64,000 bases of DNA, from positions 52,931 to 116,930 of the forward strand of contig NZ_VEDF01000013.1 in NCBI RefSeq assembly GCF_007677725.1, in the 5' to 3' direction. The position numbers and the translations under genes were made by a program. The notes beneath the pieces were generated by a model. That model did not search any database. It was not told where the DNA came from and saw only the letters and a program-made list of their open reading frames with translations. Shown in pieces: positions 41,955 to 52,309 of the stretch. This DNA comes from Pseudomonas sp. URMO17WK12:I11. GTDB lineage: Bacteria; Pseudomonadota; Gammaproteobacteria; Pseudomonadales; Pseudomonadaceae. How positions within the stretch are numbered: the stretch's first letter is position 1; each line of letters begins with the position of its first letter.

Positions 41955-43457
41955 ATGACCGACAAGCAAGCATTGCCCCAACAGGAATCCGACCTGGTCG
42001 AGGTTGAACACTTCGCGCCCCAGGCATCCCTGCTCGACAGCATCATTTCCGAAAGCCGCGTGGCCCGCTCGGAAACCGAGCGCAGCCGCACACGCGACCT
42101 AATCGGCGAACTGGTCGGCCAGGTGCTGGAGGGCGAATTGACGCCCAGTAAAGACCTGATTGCCGTGCTCGATGCCCGTATCGCCGAAATCGACGCGATG
42201 CTCTCAGAGCAGATGAACGAGATCATGCACGCCAGCGAGTTCCAGCAGCTGGAAGCCTCCTGGCGGGGCCTGAAGTACCAGGTCGACCAGACAGAGACCA
42301 GCACCACGCTGAAGATTCAGTTGCTCAACGCATCGAAGAAAGATTTGGTGCGCGACTTGAAATCCGCCTCGGAATTCGATCAGAGCGCGCTGTTCAAGAA
42401 AATCTATGAAGAAGAATACGGCACCTTCGGTGGTGCCCCTTTCGGCATGCTGGTCGGTGACTACGAGTTCACCCGCAGCCCCGAAGACATGTACCTGCTC
42501 GAAGAGATCTCGCACGTTGCCGCCGCGGCTCACGCACCGTTCATTTCTGCGGCATCGCCGGAGCTGTTCGGCTGGGACTCGTTCACCGACATGTCCGGCC
42601 CGCGCGACCTGGCCAAGATCTTCGACACCGTCGAATACGCCAAGTGGAAGTCGTTCCGCGCCTCAGAAGACTCGCGCTACGTCGGCCTGACTCTGCCGCA
42701 CGTGCTGGGTCGTCTGCCATATGGCCCGGATACCGTGCCGGTGGACGAGTTCAACTTCGTCGAGAGCGTCGACGGCCGCGACCACAACAAGTACCTGTGG
42801 ATGAACGCCGCCTACGCCCTCGGCACCCGCGTCACCGATGCCTTCTCCCGTTACGGCTGGTGCGTGGCGATCCGTGGTGTGGAGGGTGGCGGACTGGTCG
42901 AAGGTCTGCCGACTCACACCTTCAAGACCGATGACGGCGAAATCGCGCTCAAGTGTCCGACCGAAATCGCCATCACCGACCGCCGTGAGAAAGAGCTGTC
43001 CGACCTGGGCTTCATCCCCCTCGTGCACTGCAAAGGCACCGACTACGCCGCGTTCTTCGGCACCCAGTCGACTCAGAAGCAGAAGCAGTACAACACTGAC
43101 ATCGCCAATGCCAACGCCCGCCTGTCGGCGCAACTGCAGTACATCTTCGCCACCTCGCGGATCGCCCACTATATGAAGGCGATCATGCGCGACAAGATCG
43201 GCAGCTTCGCTTCGCGCAAGGACGTCGAATCGTTCCTCAACGAATGGCTGGCCGACTACGTACTGCTCGACGATACCGCGAGCCAGGAGGCCAAGGCCAA
43301 GTTCCCGCTGCGCGAAGCCAGCGTCGAAGTGGTCGAAGTGCCGGGCAAGCCCGGCGCCTACAAGGCCGTAGCCTTCCTGCGCCCGCACTATCAGCTCGAC
43401 GAACTGACAGCCTCGCTGCGTCTGGTCGCCGAACTGCCGCAATCCACCCGCAGCTGA
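41955..43457 (+). CDS. tssC: T6SS sheath large subunit TssC
   Basis: This 500-residue TssC/VipB protein has LEASWRGLKYQVDQTETSTT, YEEEYGTFGGAPFGMLVGDY, AFSRYGWCVAIRGVEGGGLV and the C-terminal FLRPHYQLDELTASLRLVAE, all characteristic. It forms the outer sheath with TssB and is recycled by ClpV. I prefer ATG 41955 with AGGAG seven bases upstream over the GTG at 41937 that overlaps tssB. Confidence 0.95.
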   Translation: MTDKQALPQQESDLVEVEHFAPQASLLDSIISESRVARSETERSRTRDLIGELVGQVLEGELTPSKDLIAVLDARIAEIDAMLSEQMNEIMHASEFQQLEASWRGLKYQVDQTETSTTLKIQLLNASKKDLVRDLKSASEFDQSALFKKIYEEEYGTFGGAPFGMLVGDYEFTRSPEDMYLLEEISHVAAAAHAPFISAASPELFGWDSFTDMSGPRDLAKIFDTVEYAKWKSFRASEDSRYVGLTLPHVLGRLPYGPDTVPVDEFNFVESVDGRDHNKYLWMNAAYALGTRVTDAFSRYGWCVAIRGVEGGGLVEGLPTHTFKTDDGEIALKCPTEIAITDRREKELSDLGFIPLVHCKGTDYAAFFGTQSTQKQKQYNTDIANANARLSAQLQYIFATSRIAHYMKAIMRDKIGSFASRKDVESFLNEWLADYVLLDDTASQEAKAKFPLREASVEVVEVPGKPGAYKAVAFLRPHYQLDELTASLRLVAELPQSTRS

Positions 43458-43489
43458 TCGAACCCGAGCCAGGAAGGCGCCATTCACCC

Positions 43490-43972
43490 ATGAGCCGTAA
43501 CTATCAATTAGTGCCAACACTGTTGGATCGCTTGCTTGATGACACTCCTCATCAGGCAAGCGAGGCGGTCTCCAGGCGCCTGTGCTCCCTGGCCGATTAC
43601 AAGGCCAGCCTGATTCGCGACCTGGAAGTGCTGGTCAACACCCGTCAGTGCATGGTCGCCGAACGTCTCGACGGCCGCGGGCAACTGGCTGGCACCATCC
43701 TCGAATATGGCATGCCCGACTTTACCAGCAAGGGGGTGCTCAACCCTGAGGACCGACGCCTGATCCAGGCCCAGCTCGAGCGTGCCATCAGCGTCGGTGA
43801 CAAGCGCTTTCGTGCCGTACGCGTCCAACTGATGACCCAGCAGCTGGGCAACCGCATGCTGACCTTCCGAGTCGATGCCGTGCTGCACCTGCAGGACGCC
43901 ACACGGCAGGTCTCGTTCGATGCCGTACTGCAGATCAATACCCAAGAATACAAAGTGCAGAACCTCAACTGA
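43490..43972 (+). CDS. tssE: T6SS baseplate protein TssE
   Basis: This 160-residue gp25-like protein has LVPTLLDRLLDDTP at the start, the conserved SLADYKASLIRDLEVLVNTR, the YGMPDFTSKGVL wedge motif and IQAQLERAISVGDKRFRAVR. It is part of the baseplate wedge. The frame is open upstream inside tssC, but ATG 43490 fits the family start, with AGGAAGG about 12 bases ahead. Its stop overlaps the tssF start (TGATG). Confidence 0.93.
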   Translation: MSRNYQLVPTLLDRLLDDTPHQASEAVSRRLCSLADYKASLIRDLEVLVNTRQCMVAERLDGRGQLAGTILEYGMPDFTSKGVLNPEDRRLIQAQLERAISVGDKRFRAVRVQLMTQQLGNRMLTFRVDAVLHLQDATRQVSFDAVLQINTQEYKVQNLN

Positions 43973-45804
43973 TGCTCGACGATCTGCTGCCCTACTACGA
44001 AAAGGAACTCTCGCACCTGCGCTTTCTCGGGCAGGAATTTGCCCGTGAGTACCCGAAAATCGCCTCTCGCTTGTTGATCGAGGGGGACAATTGTGAAGAT
44101 CCTCATACCGAACGCCTGATCGAAGCGTTTTCGTTTCTTTCTGCACGCGTCCACAAAAAGCTAGATGACGAGTTTCCGGAGATCGTCGAAGCCTTTCTGG
44201 AGGTGCTTTACCCGCATTACCTGCGTCCGACTCCGGCGTTATCGATCGCCGAGTTTTCCGCCGGTAATCGTTCGACCCTGACGGCACGCTACGACATCCC
44301 CCGCCATACCGAAGTCGCCTCGCGGAGTATCGAGGGCGTGGCCTGCAGATTCCGCACCTGCTATCCGGTGCAATTGTGGCCTGTGGCTGTGCAGGATGCC
44401 TCTTTCACCGAGCTCGAACGCTCGGTGTTCAATGGCCACAGTGCCGACCTCGTGGCGCATCTGAAAATCGGCTTGATCGCCACCACCGACCTGCATTTTG
44501 GCCAGTTGGACATCCATTCGCTGCGCTTCTTCCTCGACGGTGAAAGCACACTGATGCTGCAGCTGTACGAGTTGCTGTTCAACAACCTGGCCAAGGCCAC
44601 CGTCAGCTTCATCGAAAACGGTCAGCGCCGGGAGATCGGCCTGCCGGCCGATGCCCTGCAAGCCGTCGGTTTCGAACAGGACGATGGCCTGGTGGATTAC
44701 TCGGCTCGCTCGTTTGCCGGGTACCGCTTGCTGCATGATTACTTCACGTTCCCCGACAAGTTCATGTTCTTCGACATTGGCGGACTCAAGCGTAGCCTTG
44801 CAGATCGTGACATCAAGGCGATCGAGCTGAACTTCTACTTCTCCCACTTCGAGCTCGGCGAGCGCCTGGCCCGCCTTGCGCAGAACCTGGGTCGGCACAA
44901 CTTCAAACTGGGCTGCACGCCGATCATCAACCTGTTCAAGCAGCAGGCCGAACCGATCAAGCTAACCCATACCCAGCACGAGTACCCGGTAACGCCAGAC
45001 GTGCGCCTGCAGGGCAATGCCGAAGTAGTGTCGATCGATCGCGTGCAACGTGTGCGCAAGCTCGGCGGCCGCGACAATGTCAGCGAGTGCAACCCGTTCT
45101 TCGAGCCACGTGGCGAGCTCGGCCCCGACGCCTGCTACTGGATCGGCCGCCGCCAGCCGTCGCGACGCGACACCCAGAGCGGCACCGAGATGGTAATCCG
45201 CGTGGTGGACCGAGAACTGGACCTGCTCGACAGCAGCAGCGACACCCTCAGCATCGCCCTCACCTGCAGCAATCGCGACTTGCCGCAATTGCTCAGCTAT
45301 GGCGGCAGCCAGAGTGACCTGAGCCTCGACCAGGACAGTGTGGTCGACACCATCCGCCTGCTGCGCAAGCCCACTGCCACCGCGCGCGTGCCGCTTGGCG
45401 CCGGCCTGATCTGGCGGCTGATCGCGCACCTGTCGCTGAACCACATGTCGCTGGTAACGCAGGGCAAGGAAGTGCTGCAGGAAATGCTCAGCCTCTACAA
45501 CTATCGTCGTGGCCTGGCCGTGCGCAAACAGATCGGCGGCATCCTGTCGATCAAAAGCGAGCCCGTAGTTGCCCGCATCGGTCACCCACGGCCGAACTTC
45601 GTGCGCGGTGTGGGCATCACCCTGGAGCTCGACGAAAGCCAGTACATCGGCAGCGGTGTGTTCTTGTTCGGCAAGATCCTGGACCACTTCTTCGGCCAGT
45701 ACTGCACAGTCAACAGCTTTACTCAACTGACCCTACGTACCCGCCAGCGGGAAAAGAGAATCGTTAAATGGCCACCCAGAACCGGCGATCAGCCACTGGT
45801 CTGA
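43972..45804 (+). CDS. tssF: T6SS baseplate protein TssF
   Basis: This 610-residue TssF/VasA protein starts MLDDLLPYYEKELSHLRFLG and continues GQEFAREYPKIASRL, the family hallmark, with HTERLIEAFSFLSARVHKKL after it. LYPHYLRPTPALSIAEF and CTPIINLFKQQAEPIKL are also typical. It forms the wedge with TssG and TssK. The last 37 bases overlap the tssG start in another frame. Confidence 0.95.
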   Translation: MLDDLLPYYEKELSHLRFLGQEFAREYPKIASRLLIEGDNCEDPHTERLIEAFSFLSARVHKKLDDEFPEIVEAFLEVLYPHYLRPTPALSIAEFSAGNRSTLTARYDIPRHTEVASRSIEGVACRFRTCYPVQLWPVAVQDASFTELERSVFNGHSADLVAHLKIGLIATTDLHFGQLDIHSLRFFLDGESTLMLQLYELLFNNLAKATVSFIENGQRREIGLPADALQAVGFEQDDGLVDYSARSFAGYRLLHDYFTFPDKFMFFDIGGLKRSLADRDIKAIELNFYFSHFELGERLARLAQNLGRHNFKLGCTPIINLFKQQAEPIKLTHTQHEYPVTPDVRLQGNAEVVSIDRVQRVRKLGGRDNVSECNPFFEPRGELGPDACYWIGRRQPSRRDTQSGTEMVIRVVDRELDLLDSSSDTLSIALTCSNRDLPQLLSYGGSQSDLSLDQDSVVDTIRLLRKPTATARVPLGAGLIWRLIAHLSLNHMSLVTQGKEVLQEMLSLYNYRRGLAVRKQIGGILSIKSEPVVARIGHPRPNFVRGVGITLELDESQYIGSGVFLFGKILDHFFGQYCTVNSFTQLTLRTRQREKRIVKWPPRTGDQPLV

Positions 45805-46838
45805 TCGACCAGGCGCGTGCTCAGCCATACCGGTTCGAATTCTTCCAACTGGTGCGGTTGCTGCGCCTGCACTACAGCAGAGCGGGACGTATCGATCCAG
45901 AAACCCGGCCGCATGACGACCCGCTGCGCTTCCGTTCGCAACTGTCGCTGGCGTTCCCGGTCAGCGAAGTCAGCGAGCTGAAATTCGAGCGCGCTGAACG
46001 CACCAACGCAAACGATCAACCCTTGACGGAAGTCCAGGTCACATTCATGGGCCTAGTCGGCCCGTCCGGGGTGCTGCCACGGCCGTACACCGAGCTGCTG
46101 ATCGATCGTCACATCCAGCACCGCGACGATGCCGCGCACGCGTTCATGGACCTGTTCTCTCACCGCGTGGTCGCGCAGTTCTACCAGGCTTGGCAGAAGT
46201 ACAAGTTCCATATCGAGCATGAACGCAAAGGGAGCTCGGACTTCGAGCGCTACCTGCTGAGTATGGTGGGCTTTGGCGAACAGGCGCGTCGGCGCAAATT
46301 CACCAACAACGATTCAGGCCTGCGCCAGGAACTGTTCAGCTACTTTGCTGGATTGTTCAGCCAGCGCCCGCGCAACCCACAGAACCTACAGGCCATGCTC
46401 AGCTTCTACTTCGCCCTGCCTTTCACTCTACGGCCATTTGCTGGGCGATGGCTGAAGCTTGAACGCGAGCAATGCACGCGCCTGGGGCGGCAAAACGCCC
46501 AACTAGGGCACAGCAGCGTGATCGGTAACCGCGTGTGGGACTACCAATCGTGCGTGCGGATCGAAATTGGCCCGCTGGAGCTGGCCGACTACCGCCGCTT
46601 TCAGCCCGGCACCAAGGACTACCACAAGCTGGTCGAGCTGGTGCGCTTCTACCTCGGCCCCAGCCTGGACTTCGAACTGGCACCGAAGCTCAAGCCTGAG
46701 GCCGTGCCCGTCGCCCGCCTGGGCCGCGAAGACGGTGTAGCACTGGGCTGGCTGGGCTGGCTGAAACGCCCTGGCAGCCAGGTGCAGCCTGCGCGCTGCG
46801 GCATTTTTAGTATTCCTTTTGATGGGGTCTCGCTGTGA
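45768..46838 (+). CDS. tssG: T6SS baseplate protein TssG
   Basis: This 356-residue TssG/VasB protein has YRFEFFQLVRLLRLHYSRAG, LRFRSQLSLAFPVSEVSELK, FMGLVGPSGVLPRPYTELL and LDLFSHR-type wording near AFMDLFSHRVVAQFYQAWQK. It starts inside tssF and its stop overlaps the GTG start of clpV, so expression is tightly coupled. Confidence 0.95.
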   Translation: MATQNRRSATGLIDQARAQPYRFEFFQLVRLLRLHYSRAGRIDPETRPHDDPLRFRSQLSLAFPVSEVSELKFERAERTNANDQPLTEVQVTFMGLVGPSGVLPRPYTELLIDRHIQHRDDAAHAFMDLFSHRVVAQFYQAWQKYKFHIEHERKGSSDFERYLLSMVGFGEQARRRKFTNNDSGLRQELFSYFAGLFSQRPRNPQNLQAMLSFYFALPFTLRPFAGRWLKLEREQCTRLGRQNAQLGHSSVIGNRVWDYQSCVRIEIGPLELADYRRFQPGTKDYHKLVELVRFYLGPSLDFELAPKLKPEAVPVARLGREDGVALGWLGWLKRPGSQVQPARCGIFSIPFDGVSL

Positions 46839-49432
46839 ATCTTAAGTCACTGTTTGCCAAGCTCAACGACACCTGCCGCGGCGCCACCGAAAGCGCGGCC
46901 GCGCTGTGTCTGGCCGAGCGTCACTATGAAGTGGACATCGAGCACGTACTGTTGCAATTGCTCGAAGGCGATGACAACGACCTGCGGCCCGTGCTGCGCC
47001 ACTACGGTGTGGTCGTCGAGCGCCTGCAGTCACAGCTGGCAGACGCCCTGCAGGGCTTCAAGACCGGCAATACCCGCACGCCGGCGCTATCGCCGCACAT
47101 AACCCAGCTCATCGAGCGTGCCTGGGTGCTGGCTTCGATTGAATATGGCACCAGCCAGATTCGCAGCGGCTATCTGTTGTTGGCCCTGCTCGACGACGCC
47201 GACCTGCGTCGCCTGCTGCTGGCCAGCGCGGCAGAGCTCGATAAGATCAACGTCGATGACCTGCGCGCCAGCCTCCAGGCACTGACCAGCGCGAGCGGCG
47301 AGGCCCAGCAGGCCACGGCCTTACCCGCCGACACCAGCGCCCCTGCCCCGCTGCGCAGCCAGGGCAAGACGCCAGCATTGGACCAGTATACCGTCGACCT
47401 GACCCGAAATGCCCGCGAGGGCCGGATCGACCCGGTATTGGGGCGTGAGTTCGAGGTTCGGCAGATGGTCGACATTCTCACCCGCCGTCGGCAAAACAAC
47501 CCGATCCTCACCGGTGAGGCCGGGGTCGGCAAGACCGCCGTGGTCGAAGGCCTGGCGCTGCGCATCGCCGAGGGCGACGTGCCGGCGCCACTCAAAGGCG
47601 TGGCCATCCACACCCTCGACCTCGGCCTGCTGCAAGCTGGCGCCGGCATCAAGGGCGAGTTCGAGAACCGCCTGAAATCGGTGATCGAGGAAACCAAGCG
47701 CAGCGTGCACCCGATCATCCTGTTCATCGACGAAGCACACACCTTGATCGGCTCAGGGGGCCAAGCCGGGCAGAACGATGCCGCCAATTTGCTCAAGCCG
47801 GCATTGGCCCGTGGCGAGTTGCGCACCATCGCCGCCACCACCTGGGCCGAGTACAAGAAATACTTTGAAAAAGATGCTGCTCTCGCCCGTCGCTTCCAGG
47901 TGGTCAAGGTCGAAGAACCTGAAGAAGACCAGGCCATCTACATGCTGCGCGGCCTGCTGGAAAAGATGCAGAGCCACCACCGGGTGGCAGTGATGGACGA
48001 CGCACTGGTCCAGGCGGTGCGCCTGTCCAGCCGCTACATCACCGGCCGGCAGCTGCCGGACAAAGCCGTCAGCGTGCTCGACACGGCCTGCGCCCGAGTC
48101 GCCCTGGGCCAAACCTCGCAGCCGGGTCGCCTCGAAGACTGCCTGCGCCTAGTGGACAACCTGCGCACCGAAATCACCCTGCTGGAGGAGGAACAATCCA
48201 AGGGCAGCGATCACCAACGCCGCCTGGCGCAACTGCACGTTCAGATCGAACAGGCTGGCCAGCGCCAGCAAAGTCTGCAACAGCAATGGCAGCGCGAGCT
48301 TGAATTGGTCAAGCAGATCCACACCCTGAGCGCAGCTAGCGACAGCGATAATCGCGCGGCCTTGGCCGAACTCCGGGTGAAACTGTCCGATGTTCAAGGT
48401 GAAGAACCGCTGGTGCACGCTTTGGTCGATGGCGCCACCATCGGCGAAGTGATTTCCGGCTGGACCGGCATTCCGCTGGGGAAGATGCTGCGCGATGAGA
48501 TCGACACCGTACAACGCCTGCCGGCGTTGATGGCCGAGCGCGTGTTGGGCCAAGACCACGCCCTGCATGAGATTGGTAAGCGTATCAAGATCTCCCGGGC
48601 ACGCATGGAAGATCCGAACAAACCGATCGGTGTTTTTCTGCTCCTTGGCCCAAGCGGCGTGGGCAAGACCGAAACCGCGCTGGCCCTGGCCGATACCTTG
48701 TATGGCGGCGAGCGTAATGTCATCACCATCAATATGTCCGAGTACCAAGAGGCGCACACTGTTTCCAGCCTCAAGGGCTCGCCGCCCGGCTATGTCGGCT
48801 ACGGGGAAGGTGGCGTTCTGACCGAAGCGGTACGGCGCAAACCCTACAGCGTGGTGCTGCTCGACGAAGTAGAGAAAGCTCACCCTGACGTGCTGGAATT
48901 GTTCTTCCAGGTGTTCGACAAAGGCGTCCTGGACGATGGCGAAGGGCGCGAGATCAACTTCCGCAACACCGTGATCATCCTCACATCCAACGTCGGCACC
49001 GAGCACATCATGCGCACCTGCCTGGGCGCCGACCAGGTACCGGCACCGGCGCAGCTGGTCGACGACCTGCGCGAGCAACTCAACGGCGTCTTCAAGCCGG
49101 CCTTCCTCGGCCGCCTGAGCATCGTCCCCTACTACCCGGTGCAGGACGCCATTCTCGAGCGCATCGTCGACCTCAAGCTGGAGCGCATCCGCCAGCGTTT
49201 CGAGCGCAACCACCAGGCCCAACTGCACTTCAGCCCGGCACTGGTGCCGGCGATTGCCGCGCGCTGCACCGAAGTCGACAGCGGCGCGCGCAACATCGAC
49301 AACATCCTCTCTGGCAGCCTCATGCCGGAGCTGGCCGAACAGGTACTGGCACGCATGGCCGAAGATCAGCCGATCAACAGCCTGCGCATTGACCTGGATG
49401 AAACCGGCGGCTTCGCCTACAGCCTCGCGTGA
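46835..49432 (+). CDS. clpV: T6SS sheath-recycling ATPase TssH (ClpV)
   Basis: This 865-residue AAA+ ATPase has a Clp N-terminal repeat domain (about residues 1-150), the first ATPase with Walker A GEAGVGKTA (about 226-233), a central coiled coil around LAQLHVQIEQAGQRQQSLQQ, and the second ATPase with Walker A GPSGVGKTE (about 604-611) and LLDEVEKAHPDVLELFFQVF. It disassembles contracted sheath. The start is GTG 46835 in a GTGA overlap with tssG. Confidence 0.96.
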   Translation: MNLKSLFAKLNDTCRGATESAAALCLAERHYEVDIEHVLLQLLEGDDNDLRPVLRHYGVVVERLQSQLADALQGFKTGNTRTPALSPHITQLIERAWVLASIEYGTSQIRSGYLLLALLDDADLRRLLLASAAELDKINVDDLRASLQALTSASGEAQQATALPADTSAPAPLRSQGKTPALDQYTVDLTRNAREGRIDPVLGREFEVRQMVDILTRRRQNNPILTGEAGVGKTAVVEGLALRIAEGDVPAPLKGVAIHTLDLGLLQAGAGIKGEFENRLKSVIEETKRSVHPIILFIDEAHTLIGSGGQAGQNDAANLLKPALARGELRTIAATTWAEYKKYFEKDAALARRFQVVKVEEPEEDQAIYMLRGLLEKMQSHHRVAVMDDALVQAVRLSSRYITGRQLPDKAVSVLDTACARVALGQTSQPGRLEDCLRLVDNLRTEITLLEEEQSKGSDHQRRLAQLHVQIEQAGQRQQSLQQQWQRELELVKQIHTLSAASDSDNRAALAELRVKLSDVQGEEPLVHALVDGATIGEVISGWTGIPLGKMLRDEIDTVQRLPALMAERVLGQDHALHEIGKRIKISRARMEDPNKPIGVFLLLGPSGVGKTETALALADTLYGGERNVITINMSEYQEAHTVSSLKGSPPGYVGYGEGGVLTEAVRRKPYSVVLLDEVEKAHPDVLELFFQVFDKGVLDDGEGREINFRNTVIILTSNVGTEHIMRTCLGADQVPAPAQLVDDLREQLNGVFKPAFLGRLSIVPYYPVQDAILERIVDLKLERIRQRFERNHQAQLHFSPALVPAIAARCTEVDSGARNIDNILSGSLMPELAEQVLARMAEDQPINSLRIDLDETGGFAYSLA

Positions 49433-49515
49433 GGGTGCGGCCGTTGAAGCAAGGACCATCAGCAGCGTCCCGGGCCAACCAGGCGTTGCCAGAACGAGTT
49501 TTCAGGAGCAGGACA

Positions 49516-50238
49516 ATGGGCAGGTTACTGGGTGTACTGATCATGGCCTCGGCGCTAGGCGCCTGTGGCATCACTGACCGCGTCGGCAAACGCGTCGACG
49601 ACACCTGGGCAGGCGACATGCTGTTCAGCAGCGACGAGAAAGTGGTCCTGACCATCGACGGCGGCAACCAGCTGAATCCGGACGTAGCCGGCACCCCGCT
49701 GTCGGTGGTGGCGCGTGTCTACCAGCTGACCAGCCTTGATCGGTTCGTCAGCAGCGATGCCGACACCCTGCTTGACCACCCTGAGCAAGCACTGGGTCAG
49801 ACCGTGCTCGATACTCGCGAAACCGTGGTCCTGCCGGGGATCGGCAACGTCGAGCACTGGCCGCTGGCCAAGCAGGCACGCTATGTCGCCATTGCTGCGT
49901 TCTTCCGCGACGAAAGCGGCGGGCGTTGGAAGATGGCCTTCAATGCCGACGCCTTCCGCAAGGACGGAATCTTCTTCTCGTCCGAGGGCGGGCGAGTGCT
50001 GCTCGACCTCAACCAGATCACCGCCGAGCGCGGCCAGGACGTGCTCCAACTGCCCGCCCAGCAAGCCATCGCCACCCTGCAGCCGGCGCAGCCGCTGGAA
50101 ACCGAGCCGACCGTCAGCCAGCAGCTGCAGGCCAAGGCGCTGGACGCTGCCCAGCAGGCCGCTGGTGATGCAGCCGAGCAATCGGCCAAGAAAGCCATGA
50201 CCAACGTGTTCGATTCAGCACTGGAAGGTATCCAATGA
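49516..50238 (+). CDS. tssJ: T6SS outer-membrane lipoprotein TssJ
   Basis: This 240-residue lipoprotein has a signal peptide ending in the lipobox LGAC with Cys17. The TssJ beta-sandwich follows, with LSVVARVYQLTSLDRFVSSD and TVVLPGIGNVEHWPLAKQAR. The last 70 residues (alanine and glutamine rich, VSQQLQAKALDAAQQAAG) are an extension beyond the usual core. ATG 49516 follows AGGAGCAGGA. It anchors TssM in the outer membrane. Its stop overlaps the tssK start. Confidence 0.93.
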   Translation: MGRLLGVLIMASALGACGITDRVGKRVDDTWAGDMLFSSDEKVVLTIDGGNQLNPDVAGTPLSVVARVYQLTSLDRFVSSDADTLLDHPEQALGQTVLDTRETVVLPGIGNVEHWPLAKQARYVAIAAFFRDESGGRWKMAFNADAFRKDGIFFSSEGGRVLLDLNQITAERGQDVLQLPAQQAIATLQPAQPLETEPTVSQQLQAKALDAAQQAAGDAAEQSAKKAMTNVFDSALEGIQ

Positions 50239-51578
50239 GCAACAAGAGCCGCGTGATGTGGTCGGAAGGCATGTTCCTCCTCCCGCAGCACTTCCAGTAT
50301 CAGGACGAGTTCCACCAGCATCAGCTGGCTCAGGCCACCCTGCGTTCGTCGCCCTTCCACTGGGGCGTGCAGGCCCTCGAAGTCGATGAAGTAGCGCTGG
50401 GCGGTGGTGTGCTGCAACTCAACCGCCTGCACATGGTGTTCCCCGACGGTTCAGTCTATGACGCTCCGCAGCATGACCCACTGCCGGCCGCGCGCGACAT
50501 CAAGGATGTATTGCAGGGTTCGGGCATCAAGGTGTACGCCGCCCTCAAGCTGGCCGAACCGTACAGTGCCAACTATATGGAAGAAGGCGCCGAGCGCCAG
50601 GGCGCGCGCCGTTACCGCAAAGCCTTCGCGACCCTGCCCGACCTCAACGAAGGTGATCTGGAAAATGAAATCACCAGCCTGCGCCTGAACGTGGTGCTGC
50701 TGGTCGATGGTGATGCATTGGATGGCTACAGCTACTGCCCGCTACTGCACCTGCAGCGCAATAACGTCAATGCGTTCAGCATCGATAGCCAGTTCGTCCA
50801 CCCGGCCTTGCACCTGGGCGCCCATGAAACCCTGCTGACCATCGCTCAGCGCCTGTTGGCGCTGCTGCAGAGCAAGAGCGAGACCTTGTCCGGGCGCCGC
50901 CGCGAACGCGCCGACCAGATCGCCGAGTTCGGCTCCAGCGATGTCAGCCTATTCTGGCTGCTGTACACGGTCAACCGTGCCTACCCGGGGCTGGCACACC
51001 TGCTCCAACACCCGCGCCTGCACCCCGAGCAGCTTTATCGCTTCCTCGCCGAGCTGGCCGGCAGCCTGCTGACCTTTTCGCTCAATGCACGCCTGGACGA
51101 CATCCCGCCCTACGACCATCAAGACCCGGCCGCTTCGCTGCTCAAGCTCGACCGCCTGGTGCGCGAACTGCTCAACAGCGTGGTGCCGAACCAGTACATC
51201 CCGATCCCGCTTGACCAGACCCGTTCGTCCTACTACGTCGGCCGCCTCAACGACCCGCGCCTGGCCGACGCCGACTTCTACATCTCAGTGCACGCCGACA
51301 TGCCCGGTGCTCAGGTGCTGGAGCTGGTACCACGGGCGTTCAAGGTCGGCTCGCCTGAAGACATTGAAGTAGTGGTCAACATGGCCATGCCGGGCGCCAC
51401 GCTGAACCACTGCGTGCGTACGCCCAACGCGATCCCGGTGCGCCTGGACAACCAGTATTTCGCGATCGAACCCCATGGGCGGGTGTATGAACGCATGATG
51501 AGCGCCCACGCCATCGCCTTCTATGTCCCCAGTGCTTTCAAGAACCTCAAGCTCGAACTGATGGCGGTGCTCAAATGA
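50235..51578 (+). CDS. tssK: T6SS baseplate-membrane connector TssK
   Basis: This 447-residue TssK/VasE protein starts SRVMWSEGMFLLPQHFQYQD, the family signature, with LHLGAHETLLTIAQRLLALL and FYISVHADMPGAQVLELVPR further on. It links the baseplate to TssL and TssM. ATGA overlaps join it to tssJ in front and tssL behind. Confidence 0.95.
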   Translation: MSNKSRVMWSEGMFLLPQHFQYQDEFHQHQLAQATLRSSPFHWGVQALEVDEVALGGGVLQLNRLHMVFPDGSVYDAPQHDPLPAARDIKDVLQGSGIKVYAALKLAEPYSANYMEEGAERQGARRYRKAFATLPDLNEGDLENEITSLRLNVVLLVDGDALDGYSYCPLLHLQRNNVNAFSIDSQFVHPALHLGAHETLLTIAQRLLALLQSKSETLSGRRRERADQIAEFGSSDVSLFWLLYTVNRAYPGLAHLLQHPRLHPEQLYRFLAELAGSLLTFSLNARLDDIPPYDHQDPAASLLKLDRLVRELLNSVVPNQYIPIPLDQTRSSYYVGRLNDPRLADADFYISVHADMPGAQVLELVPRAFKVGSPEDIEVVVNMAMPGATLNHCVRTPNAIPVRLDNQYFAIEPHGRVYERMMSAHAIAFYVPSAFKNLKLELMAVLK

Positions 51579-52288
51579 CTGTTGCCGTAATGCAAGGCGG
51601 CGCGACCGCCGTTGAACAACCCTCCACGCTCAAGGACATGGTCAAGGACTTCCTGACCATGGCGCTGATGATCCGCCGTGGCGACAAGGTGGTCGACGTA
51701 CAGCGCCTGCGTGCAGGTATCGACGAATTCTTCCCGGCGCTGGAACGCAATGCCCGCCGCGCCAATTACAGTGTCGAGCAGGTCAAGGATGTGCAGTACG
51801 CATTATGTGCCTTCCTCGACGAAAGCGTTCTGAACGCCGGCCCCAGCGAAATCCGCAACCAGATCGAGATCAACCCGCTGCAGTTCCAGTACTTCGGGGT
51901 GCATCTGGCCGGCCAGGGTTTCTTCGACAAGCTCGAAGCCTTGCGCACCGATGTCAAGCGCAACCTCGACGTGCTAGAGGTGTACCACCTGTGCCTGGCC
52001 CTGGGTTTCGAAGGCAAATACAGCCTCGAGCAGAAAGACCAGCTGCGCTACATCGCCAACACCCTGGGCCAGGACATCGCCCGCCACCATGCCCCGCGCA
52101 AGGCCTTGGCACCGCAATGGGCGCTGCCGGACCAAGTGTCGCAGATGCTGCGCTATGAGGTGCCGCTTTGGTTGTACCTGGTGCTCATCGCGCTAGTCTG
52201 CGGGGCAGTCTACCTGACCCTTGACTGGTTGCTGGGCAAGGAAGTGGCCGCGTTGGCGGAGCAGGTCCGCCGGCTGTTCGGTGTTTAA
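51575..52288 (+). CDS. tssL: T6SS membrane protein TssL (DotU/IcmH)
   Basis: This 237-residue C-tail-anchored protein has a cytoplasmic DotU domain with FFPALERNARRANYSVEQVK, YALCAFLDESVLNA and LEVYHLCLALGFEGKYSLEQ, and one transmembrane helix near the C-terminus (LWLYLVLIALVCGAVYLTL). It lacks an OmpA-like peptidoglycan domain; in this cluster that domain is instead found on the second IcmF-like protein. It overlaps tssK by four bases. Confidence 0.94.
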   Translation: MTVAVMQGGATAVEQPSTLKDMVKDFLTMALMIRRGDKVVDVQRLRAGIDEFFPALERNARRANYSVEQVKDVQYALCAFLDESVLNAGPSEIRNQIEINPLQFQYFGVHLAGQGFFDKLEALRTDVKRNLDVLEVYHLCLALGFEGKYSLEQKDQLRYIANTLGQDIARHHAPRKALAPQWALPDQVSQMLRYEVPLWLYLVLIALVCGAVYLTLDWLLGKEVAALAEQVRRLFGV

Positions 52289-52309
52289 CTCAGGTACGGT
52301 CAGGAAGAC